A stretch of 64,000 nucleotides of DNA from contig NZ_NSIU01000004.1 in assembly GCF_002633015.1 (NCBI RefSeq), positions 32,937 to 96,936 on the forward strand, read 5' to 3'. The stretch is from Sulfuricurvum sp. PD_MW2 (GTDB lineage: Bacteria; Campylobacterota; Campylobacteria; Campylobacterales; Sulfurimonadaceae). Each line of letters begins with the position of its first letter. Positions within the stretch are counted from its first letter, which is position 1. The translations under genes and the position numbers were made by a program. The notes beneath the pieces are model-generated. The model was not told the DNA's origin and ran no database searches. It worked only from the letters and a program-made list of their open reading frames with translations. Below are positions 48,527 through 56,306 of this stretch, one piece after another.

Positions 48527-50704
48527 CTATCCAATCTTCTTACTTTCTATATCTTTGAGTGCCATTTCGTACTCTTCCGGTGATTTGTCCGCCAGCCTTT
48601 GAGATGATTCATCCCATCGGTCGTTTTCTATATCCCATACGAGACGCTCGCGTCTGCTCTTAAATGCCGGTCGTCCGCTCGGCAATAGTTTCTCTCCCTC
48701 CATATTCATAATATTCGATGATTCCAATGCCTTAGCATCCGAAGCGGCAAAGGCTTTCATACCGTCTTGAACCGCACGGATCACCTCGGTACTCTTTGCT
48801 ACCGCAAACGTTGTCGGAAGCGACGGAGCTATTTTGGTGGCGGCAGCTTCGATACGGTCACGGATCGTTGGATCAACTCTTCGGCTCAGTGCCTCCCATT
48901 GCTCCATAACCCGCGCAAACTCTTTGGCTATCCGTTTGGACATCCGTTTTCCGTCGGCAAATTCTGCCCTCGATTTTCCGGTGTACATCGTATCTTCAGC
49001 GACACATATAGGCTCATGATTCATCTTGTAAACAGTGACGTATCCCATATCCGGAGTCGTCATAACCCGCACATGATCTCCCACATGCTTCGCCAGTTCA
49101 TTATGAACATACTCTGCACCGTCAAGCTTGATCCCTTTTTTACCGACTTTACGAACAAAGCTCTCAGCGAGCAAGATGTCGAGCATCATCGGATCTGCAA
49201 TACCTTTGACCGGTATCGCCTGCTCTTTGAATTTCTCAATCGGTTTTTTATCCAAGCTTCCGTGCTTTTTCTGCTCATAGATATGCTCGACCCAATCGTC
49301 AATCACACTCTGGAGCTGCTCGGCAGAGATAGGGATCTTCAAGTCCACTCCGACGTTATCTTTTTTGATAGCCAGTTTGGATACAAAGTCCTCTTTCTCT
49401 GCCTTTTTCGCTTCCTCTCTCCATGCAGCTTGAGACTCGATCTTATGCTGAAACCCTCGGCGTGATTGGATGGCGGATCGCTCCGCCACCGAGTGACCGA
49501 TATATCCTTCCAACTCTTCGAAAAGCTCGCGGGTTAATGTTCCGAACATCCGCTCAATATGCGGTTTTTGATCACCGCTAAACGGTTCGACTGGGATAGA
49601 GGTGATACCTAGGTTGTAACAGATCGATTTGAAGTGCTCCGATTGGTAGTCCTTACCGTTATCGATCACGACGTTCTCAGGCAATCCCATCTTTAGGATC
49701 GCTTTGCGAAGCAGCCGAGCAATGCTGTAGCTGCTTGATCGCTCATCCACCCAAAACGTCACCCGTCGGCTGTAAATATCGATCATACCGATAATCGCAT
49801 ACCGTTTACCGTCCGCGCATATGATGTCCGCAGGGGTAGAGTCTAGCTCCCAATAATGATTCGGAAACTTCGCTTTCTCTGATAGAGAACCGAACGCTGC
49901 CATGTAGCTGTTTTTCCACTTATCCGCGTTTTGAGCGAACGCATAGAATGAATGGTTCTTGACCTTCCATCGGTTGAGGAAGTTGTTGAGCACATCGTAA
50001 CTGCACATGGCATCGCCGTACTTATGGAGCATATTTTGATAGATGGCGGAGACGCGGAGCGGGTTATCGCGTCGGACGAACATCCGAAGAGCGGTATCTT
50101 GCATCTCCTCGCTCATGGCAACCGATCCCTCTGCACGACCTCGTGTATCGAGCAGTGCTACCAATGGACTTTCGCCCGATTGTTTTGCTTCTTGGGCGAG
50201 CTTTTTCCATCGAAAAAGCTTCGTTTCGTTGGGTTTGATCTCATCGAATCGACTCTCTAGTGTCGATAAGTACTCTTTCGCGCTAACCCTGCGATCACGA
50301 GCCTCATATCCGCTTACCAACTCCATCTTTAGGATCGCTTTTGATTTCTGATCCGGTGATGCATTGAGATACGGCTTCATATCCGGAGCGATTACCACTA
50401 CGTCCACCGCATCTTTTTTGAGTTTTGAATTAGAAATGACAGTATTTCTCGCTTCATTTTCAAGCAAAATACCGGCATCGTCATATAGATCAACATCATC
50501 TATACTGATCCCGCCCGTTATCGCTTCGTTCAGCTGCTCTTCGGTGATTCCGATTAGGAGCTTCTTACCGCCACGACCTGTGCCTTTTATAGCAATATAG
50601 GTATACTTATTTGTACCACGATCAAGTGCTCTTCGGATGGTTTTATACTCCACACCAAAAAGCACCGATGCAACCTTAGTTTCTATATAGTACATGGCGT
50701 CCAC
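48527..50704 (-). CDS. MuA-like DDE transposase
   Basis: rve catalytic core: ELDSTPADI, VIDNGKDYQSEHF, PHIERMFGTL; N-terminal Mu-type HTH. Confidence 0.95.
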   Translation of the reverse strand: MDAMYYIETKVASVLFGVEYKTIRRALDRGTNKYTYIAIKGTGRGGKKLLIGITEEQLNEAITGGISIDDVDLYDDAGILLENEARNTVISNSKLKKDAVDVVVIAPDMKPYLNASPDQKSKAILKMELVSGYEARDRRVSAKEYLSTLESRFDEIKPNETKLFRWKKLAQEAKQSGESPLVALLDTRGRAEGSVAMSEEMQDTALRMFVRRDNPLRVSAIYQNMLHKYGDAMCSYDVLNNFLNRWKVKNHSFYAFAQNADKWKNSYMAAFGSLSEKAKFPNHYWELDSTPADIICADGKRYAIIGMIDIYSRRVTFWVDERSSSYSIARLLRKAILKMGLPENVVIDNGKDYQSEHFKSICYNLGITSIPVEPFSGDQKPHIERMFGTLTRELFEELEGYIGHSVAERSAIQSRRGFQHKIESQAAWREEAKKAEKEDFVSKLAIKKDNVGVDLKIPISAEQLQSVIDDWVEHIYEQKKHGSLDKKPIEKFKEQAIPVKGIADPMMLDILLAESFVRKVGKKGIKLDGAEYVHNELAKHVGDHVRVMTTPDMGYVTVYKMNHEPICVAEDTMYTGKSRAEFADGKRMSKRIAKEFARVMEQWEALSRRVDPTIRDRIEAAATKIAPSLPTTFAVAKSTEVIRAVQDGMKAFAASDAKALESSNIMNMEGEKLLPSGRPAFKSRRERLVWDIENDRWDESSQRLADKSPEEYEMALKDIESKKIG

Positions 50705-51076
50705 CTACGCCGCATTCTCTTCGAGATTGTCGAGCGGGTAGGTCGGTGAGTTCTGATAGTCGATGCCGAGTTCATCCATCGCTTTACGAAGATGGCGACC
50801 CGTTGATCCGGTGAGTTTGTTGCTCATATTGAGATAGCTGTTAAAGATCGTATCGATCTTCGGATCAGGTGATACAAACCCATCTTCATCATCACCGATA
50901 AAACCGCTGATAACGAGAAATCCTTTTGGTCGAAGTCCATGCTTATTCCAAAGCTGACGGGTGATGTATTCGCGATGAAGCTTACGCTGTGCCTGCTCAA
51001 TTGTTAGCTCTTTGCCATTTGCTTTAGCTTCGGCTAGGGTAGCCATGATCATTTGCATTTGTTCGATTGCATCCAT
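50705..51076 (-). CDS. First gene of transposition operon, hypothetical
   Basis: MDAIEQMQMIMATLAEAKANGKELTIEQAQRKLHREYITRQLWNKHGLRPKGFLVI; ATG 51076 preceded by AAGGAAA. Confidence 0.6.
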   Translation of the reverse strand: MDAIEQMQMIMATLAEAKANGKELTIEQAQRKLHREYITRQLWNKHGLRPKGFLVISGFIGDDEDGFVSPDPKIDTIFNSYLNMSNKLTGSTGRHLRKAMDELGIDYQNSPTYPLDNLEENAA

Positions 51077-51105
51077 AATGTTTCCTTTTAAAAGATGGGG
51101 TAAAA

Positions 51106-51150
51106 GTGGGATATACCCACACCGAAGTACTTGCGCATAAACACTTTGGT
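51106..51150. promoter_or_regulatory. Early-operon operator candidate
   Basis: GTGGG-ATATA-CCCAC at 51106-51120, adjacent imperfect inverted repeat ACCGAAGT/ACTTTGGT (51121-51128, 51143-51150). Confidence 0.45.
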
Positions 51151-51237
51151 ATGAATATAAATAAAACATGTGAAGTGAAACGCCCTTATGGGTTATAATT
51201 TGTTGCGGAAACCAAACTAAAAGGCGCTTCAATTCAA

Positions 51238-51894
51238 ATGCAAGAGGAAAAAATGAAAGAAAAATCACTCGAAGTGACGAATTATGAGGCTAATCTAAAA
51301 CTACATTATGAAGCTAAACGTAAAGAGTTAGACATATTGCTTACTTCATCGATGCCTACGCAACTATCTACGATAAAGACATTATTGTGGATGAATATTG
51401 TAATGATAGGTTTGATGATGCAGATTTTTAGATCAATACCATTAACTACTATTGCAAAAGGCTTTTTTCTTCTATCCATAGTATCAATTTGTATTACACT
51501 CGCTGCAATGTTGATTAAACGTGTAAAGAGCTATGGAGTAATTGATGACATAGAATATGCTTCTAAACTGCATGATAATGAGTGGACAGTATCTAAAGGA
51601 CTTGCAGATATGCTGTCTGCAGCTCATAATTCTATTATGGATAACAGGGACGTAATAGTGCAACGAGCAAAGCTAATGCATATTGCTACATGGATTACCC
51701 TTTTTTCTATCCTGTTTTTGTGTTTAAGCGTATGGTTCCGCCCAATTCAAAATGAGGATATACAGATGGCTGATGAAAAGACTCAAAAACCAATTCCTTC
51801 ACCGATAACTCCGGAAGTTGGAAAATTACATGAAAACTCTGTTAAAAGACCACAAGAGGCTCCAAAACCGAAACCTTCAGAACAAAAGAAGTAG
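51238..51894 (+). CDS. Accessory multi-TM membrane protein of unknown function
   Basis: 218 aa, three hydrophobic segments and Pro/Lys-rich tail; divergent from the transposition operon. Confidence 0.65.
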   Translation: MQEEKMKEKSLEVTNYEANLKLHYEAKRKELDILLTSSMPTQLSTIKTLLWMNIVMIGLMMQIFRSIPLTTIAKGFFLLSIVSICITLAAMLIKRVKSYGVIDDIEYASKLHDNEWTVSKGLADMLSAAHNSIMDNRDVIVQRAKLMHIATWITLFSILFLCLSVWFRPIQNEDIQMADEKTQKPIPSPITPEVGKLHENSVKRPQEAPKPKPSEQKK

Positions 51895-51987
51895 GCTTTA
51901 CCTACTTCACCCATCATCAAATAACCACAGTGACATAATCACCAAAAAACAGAACCAATCTATATCAAGTTCTATCATATTGTCTCC

Positions 51988-52029
51988 AATACTTTGATGA
52001 TCTCCCCGAAGGGGGATCATTCAAGTATT
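51988..52029. other. Long imperfect hairpin with two GATC sites
   Basis: AATACTTTGATGATCTCCCC-GAA-GGGGGATCATTCAAGTATT. Confidence 0.6.
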
Positions 52030-52251
52030 CTCCGCATCCCCTCCATCCCCTGAAGATACGGTTGGCGCAAAGCCATTTCATTAACATCGGGTTACCCCGG
52101 ATTCATACGGTCGTGAATACGAATCAATACATCAATAATCACGCCTTAAATATCAACCACTTATTAACGATAGTGTATAATTGACACCAAAGGCGAACAG
52201 AGCCAAAAAAACAATATGGAATGTTTTTGGCTTAGGGCATTATATAGTCAT

Positions 52252-52268
52252 TTGACAATGCTTGTCAA
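52252..52268. promoter_or_regulatory. Repressor operator candidate
   Basis: Perfect TTGACAA-TGC-TTGTCAA with additional TATGACAA half-site immediately before the repressor gene. Confidence 0.5.
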
Positions 52269-52297
52269 GTCGTATGACAACAAAATAAAGGTGTTTT

Positions 52298-52912
52298 GTG
52301 GAAAAATCTGAAAAATTAGCCTATAAAAAAGAAATTTTAGAAGAGATGAAAGAGTATTTCAATGTATCAAGCATTGAACAGGTTGCCGTATTATTGGGAT
52401 TTAGTGAGGCTACAGCAAGTACATGGAGATCAAGAGGTGCTTCAGACAATGCGATTGCAAAATTTGAGCTAATAAGGTCAAACGACAATGCTAATGTTGA
52501 TCCGAATTTACTCAAAATTAATAGAGTAGCGCTAAAAGCATCAGCAGGAAGCGGAAATCACCTTGAGTCTATTGATAAATTTGACGTAGTTGAGACCATG
52601 ACAATATCTAGGTCACTACTCAAAACGCAACCAAACGGTACATTACGCCTTATAGGTGTGGATGGTTATAGTATGGTACCGATGCTTTATCCTGATTCAC
52701 TCGTTCTTTTTGATGAGCATCCTGAGTGGCGTGGAGACGGTCTCTATATTCTCAACTGGAGGAATGAACTCATGGTGAAACTATTACAGATTGATCCGCA
52801 TGGGAAACTTCATATTAAAAGTGTAAATAAAGATTATGAGAGCTGGGTGATTGATCCAGATGATCAGAGTGTATTCCATATTGTTGGAAAAGTTTTACGT
52901 GTGATTATCTAA
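52298..52912 (+). CDS. LexA/CI-like phage repressor (HTH + S24 peptidase domain)
   Basis: N-terminal HTH (SSIEQVAVLLGFSEATASTWRSRG) and S24 catalytic regions (VDGYSMVPMLYPDSLVLFDE, NELMVKLLQI). Confidence 0.87.
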   Translation: MEKSEKLAYKKEILEEMKEYFNVSSIEQVAVLLGFSEATASTWRSRGASDNAIAKFELIRSNDNANVDPNLLKINRVALKASAGSGNHLESIDKFDVVETMTISRSLLKTQPNGTLRLIGVDGYSMVPMLYPDSLVLFDEHPEWRGDGLYILNWRNELMVKLLQIDPHGKLHIKSVNKDYESWVIDPDDQSVFHIVGKVLRVII

Positions 52913-53379
52913 TGTTCGGATTTCAAGAAGATAAAGAGACGGATATATTACATAAACAAGCTACTGTTTTTTCAAAAAATGGTGATCTTGACAGTGCAAT
53001 ACTAACTTTATATCGTGTAAAAGAAAGAATGCTCATTTCAAATGTTTTTTATACAATAGACCAATGGACTAGACTACCTAAGTTTCTTCAAAAAGCTGGT
53101 AAATTTAATGATGCGATTATAGAGCTTAACTTTTTAATTGAAGATGTTGAACGAAGACATTTCCATTATGGAAAAGGACTTTCAAAAGATGATATTAAAA
53201 AATCAATTAATTATGATTTATATGGAATATATCATGCGATGTCACTGATTTATAAAAGAGAAAAATTATTTCAAGAATCTGAAGAGTATGAAAAAAAAGC
53301 CCAAAAGTTTTATATGCTTTTTAGTAAACAGCTAAAAGTTATTTTAAAAAAACAACATGAAAAATTCATAAATAAATAA
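52912..53379 (+). CDS. TPR-like protein translationally coupled to the repressor
   Basis: Start overlaps repressor stop (TAATG); helical-repeat-like sequence. Confidence 0.6.
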   Translation: MFGFQEDKETDILHKQATVFSKNGDLDSAILTLYRVKERMLISNVFYTIDQWTRLPKFLQKAGKFNDAIIELNFLIEDVERRHFHYGKGLSKDDIKKSINYDLYGIYHAMSLIYKREKLFQESEEYEKKAQKFYMLFSKQLKVILKKQHEKFINK

Positions 53380-53402
53380 GTTTGATTTTAAAATTATACT
53401 TT

Positions 53403-53571
53403 GTCGCTTAGTATGGTTATAAAAGTGTCGCTTAGTATATGTCGCTTAGTGTCGCTTTGTTGTGTCGCTTAGTCACAACTTTACCACACACTACTATAGA
53501 TAAAAATGTCCATAACCCTATGTCCATAACTGTCCATTAGTTGTGTCCATTAGTCACAACTTTACCACACC
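53403..53571. repeat. Two-block short-repeat array (GTCGCTTAGT)n and (GTCCATTAGT)n, each ending in CACAACTTTACCACAC
   Basis: Direct reading: five GTCGCTTAGT-type copies then CACAACTTTACCACAC; four GTCCAT(TAG/AAC)-type copies then CACAACTTTACCACAC. Confidence 0.85.
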
Positions 53572-53680
53572 GCGTAAATCCGTTTAAATCCCCGTATAGT
53601 CGTTAATCCATGATTTTACTTGATTGTGCGTTTTGTGCAGTTTATGGTGTTTTGAATGGTATTTTTAGAGCACTAAATAG

Positions 53681-53722
53681 AATCTATAAATTTGTAAAAC
53701 AAAATCTATAAAATTGTAAAAA
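53681..53722. promoter_or_regulatory. Right-end transposase-binding-site candidates
   Basis: AATCTATAAATTTGTAAAAC (53681-53700) and AATCTATAAAATTGTAAAAA (53703-53722), 22-bp spacing. Confidence 0.55.
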
Positions 53723-53822
53723 AGATTTAAAAATGAAACACAAGTGATTTAGGCTTGTAAACGCCTATTTTTAGGGATTTTCGCTCTTTTTGAATCACTC
53801 TCTTTTTATACTATTCCTCACA

Positions 53823-53827
53823 TCTTG
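53823..53827. repeat. Right copy of 5-bp target-site duplication (TCTTG)
   Basis: ...ATTCCTCACA|TCTTG|GATAACTTC. Confidence 0.9.
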
Positions 53828-54367
53828 GATAACTTCAAGACCTCCGCCGACACCCGAACCGATTTTTCCAAGGGTACTGTTAAGTACTGATTTTTGTATA
53901 TGCTCATAATTGGAGTGCATAGAATTAATTGCCTTATTGACAAAGGCACTTGCTTCTTTATATTCCCCTTGTAACCCTTGGATGTTGATACGTCGATAGA
54001 ATTCGTCACGACTTGCAGCTTCTACGCTAGCACGAATTTCACGAATGAAAACTTCTGTTTGATCGAGCATATTGTTAGTATTCCAACAAAGATCGTTTAG
54101 TTCTCCATGGTCATTGATTTTCGTAATACGACTCTCCAATTGACCCGCTTCAGCTTGTTTGATAACCGCTGCAACTTCGTGAATGGTTTTTTGAGCTTCT
54201 CTAATATTGATAAAAACAAACCATGCAAGGGCAAAGTTTGCAATATTCAAAATACGGATCCAACTCCAGCCATACTCAACAATCTCGATAATGAGAGCTA
54301 TGACGAATAACACGATAGAGATAATATTCGCATATTGGACTTTAGATAGAGAGGATAAATTCGTCAT
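53823..54367 (-). pseudogene. N-terminal half of the split methyl-accepting chemotaxis protein
   Basis: Two TM-like segments plus HAMP-like region ending GSGVGGGLEVIQ at the prophage boundary; the ORF track stop at 53795 lies in phage sequence. Confidence 0.92.
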
Positions 54368-54842
54368 AGGACAATCCTTTGTCTTTTAAAATTTGATTGA
54401 GAGCTGTTTCTGAAGCAGCGATACCGCCTCGTTTTTCATGTTGCAGCAATGTAGAATAAAGCGGCTTGATAATATTTAACGCTTTTTCAGAAGGTTTGCG
54501 GCGTACAGAATGGAAGTTCGTTATATTACGGTTTCCATCAAAAGAGGGCGTGACATGAGCAAATACCCAATAATAATCTCCATCTTTTGTCTTGTTTTTC
54601 ACGTAGGCAAAGATCTCTTTTCCTTCTTTGATACGATTCCACAAAAGTTTAAAGACAACTGCGGGCATATCTTCATGCCGTAGAATATTATGAGGTTGTC
54701 CAAGCAACTCGAATTCATCGTATCCCGACATTTTGATAAACAATGCGTTACCATAGGTGATTTTACTGTTTAAATCAGTTTTTGAAACAATAAACTCTTC
54801 CGCTCCAAATGTTAGCTCTTGATTCGCCATCATATTCTCCAT
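54342..54842 (-). CDS. PAS-domain signalling protein (Aer-like)
   Basis: FIVSKTDLNSKITYGNALFIKMSGYDEFELLGQPHNILRHEDMPAVVFKLLW. Confidence 0.87.
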   Translation of the reverse strand: MENMMANQELTFGAEEFIVSKTDLNSKITYGNALFIKMSGYDEFELLGQPHNILRHEDMPAVVFKLLWNRIKEGKEIFAYVKNKTKDGDYYWVFAHVTPSFDGNRNITNFHSVRRKPSEKALNIIKPLYSTLLQHEKRGGIAASETALNQILKDKGLSYDEFILSI

Positions 54843-54873
54843 TGCTATAATAAAAAATCATAAACTCTTTGTA

Positions 54874-56226
54874 TCAGTCTAACAGCCATTTCCTGAATAT
54901 TTTCCCTTTAATAGGCCGATTCACAAATTTAACAAAATTCTTTTCGGCAGTGTTACGAGAAATCGCAACATAGCTGAGATGATCAAGCTGATCGATTTTT
55001 CCAATCTCCTCTTTGGTTAATCCGCATTCATGAATCAAAGCTCCGACAATATCTCCTGCCCGCAGTTTTTCTTTTTTTCCTGCATCGATACATATTGTAC
55101 GCATCGGTGTCTGAAGCAGGGAAGGATTTTTGATATGCGGTAGTTCTACAGGGGTTATGGCTCGGTTGAGTTCATCAAACCGTTCCATTTGGTAGTGGGT
55201 AACGAGGGTAATGGCCAACCCTTCTTTGCCTGCACGTCCGGTACGTCCGATACGATGAATGTAACGCTCAGATTGAATCGGCACGTCAAAATTGATAATG
55301 GCATCGAGCCCTTCGATATCGATACCACGCCCTGCAATATCCGTAGCTACAAGAATTGGAGCACTGAGATTGCGAAATTGAATAATGGCTTCATTGCGAT
55401 CAAATTGTTCCATATCGCCATGTAGTGTCAGAGTGTGAATTCCAACACGGTTAAGATCATCGCAGAGTGCATTTGCATCAACTTTCGTATTGCAAAAAAT
55501 GATCGTATTCGTAATACTATGATGATGTAACACTTGCGCAATAGCACTGAGTTTATCATTACACAGATACGCTATTTCTTCGATTTTCGGTTTATCGATT
55601 GTATTTGCAGTCCGAACGAGTACAGGGTCACGCATAAATGCCGAGGTGATGGTGTCAACGGAATCCGGAAAAGTTGCTGAAAACAGAAGCGTTTGTCGGG
55701 TAGCAGGTATGAAATTTAAAATGGCACTGATGTCTTCAATAAATCCCATATCAATCATTTGATCAGCTTCATCCAGTACAACTTGTTTGATGGTTGAGGG
55801 ATCGAACGTTTCCATTTGAAGAAGTTTTAGAACACGGCCTGGGGTACCGACAATAATATGTGCACCGTGTTTTAGAGAGTGAATCTGTCCTTTCATCGGG
55901 ACACCTCCGCACAACGTCAATACTTTTATATTTCCTATCTCAGATGCAATGGAACGGATTACTGTGGCCACTTGTTCAGCAAGTTCGCGAGTAGGGCATA
56001 ATATGAGTGACTGTGTTCCAAACATGCGAGGATTGAGCTGTTCCAATGTTCCAAGGGCAAATGCCAATGTTTTTCCGCTTCCTGTAGAAGCTTGGGCGAT
56101 GCAATCTTTTTTATCCAGAATAATGGGAAGGGTGCCGGACTGGACAGGTGTCATTGTGGTGAAATTGAGTCGGAAAAGGGCTTTTTTGAGTTGGGAACAT
56201 AACGGTAACGTATCGAATGAAGACAT
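54874..56226 (-). CDS. dbpA: DEAD-box RNA helicase (DbpA-like)
   Basis: ASTGSGKT, LDEADQM, HRIGRTGRAG; C-terminal DbpA-type RNA-binding domain. Confidence 0.87.
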   Translation of the reverse strand: MSSFDTLPLCSQLKKALFRLNFTTMTPVQSGTLPIILDKKDCIAQASTGSGKTLAFALGTLEQLNPRMFGTQSLILCPTRELAEQVATVIRSIASEIGNIKVLTLCGGVPMKGQIHSLKHGAHIIVGTPGRVLKLLQMETFDPSTIKQVVLDEADQMIDMGFIEDISAILNFIPATRQTLLFSATFPDSVDTITSAFMRDPVLVRTANTIDKPKIEEIAYLCNDKLSAIAQVLHHHSITNTIIFCNTKVDANALCDDLNRVGIHTLTLHGDMEQFDRNEAIIQFRNLSAPILVATDIAGRGIDIEGLDAIINFDVPIQSERYIHRIGRTGRAGKEGLAITLVTHYQMERFDELNRAITPVELPHIKNPSLLQTPMRTICIDAGKKEKLRAGDIVGALIHECGLTKEEIGKIDQLDHLSYVAISRNTAEKNFVKFVNRPIKGKIFRKWLLD

Positions 56227-56306
56227 TGTGCTGCTTTTGTAGTAAAGATAAGAGATTATAGCACAGATAGACTAGCCCTCTGAAAAGAGGACTAAGAAGG
56301 AAAGGA

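Larger units (their letters stand above)
23125..53822. mobile_element. Complete Mu-like transposable prophage (30,698 bp), transposase/repressor end on the right
   Basis: TG...CA termini, 5-bp target duplication TCTTG, MuA/MuB homologues, Mu-like head genes, tail, lysis and repressor genes; host MCP gene is restored in frame on removal. Confidence 0.96.

Noticed and set aside
48767-49465. 232-aa plus-strand ORF opposite the transposase
   Set aside because: Antisense to MuA-like CDS with no domain resemblance; codon usage mirrors the real gene.
53403-53571. Possible CRISPR array
   Set aside because: Units are about 10 nt with irregular 0-14 nt gaps, no unique 30-nt spacers and no cas genes nearby.
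53795-54367. Stand-alone 190-aa membrane protein
   Set aside because: Its N-terminal part is the split MCP; the last residues and stop codon are phage sequence.
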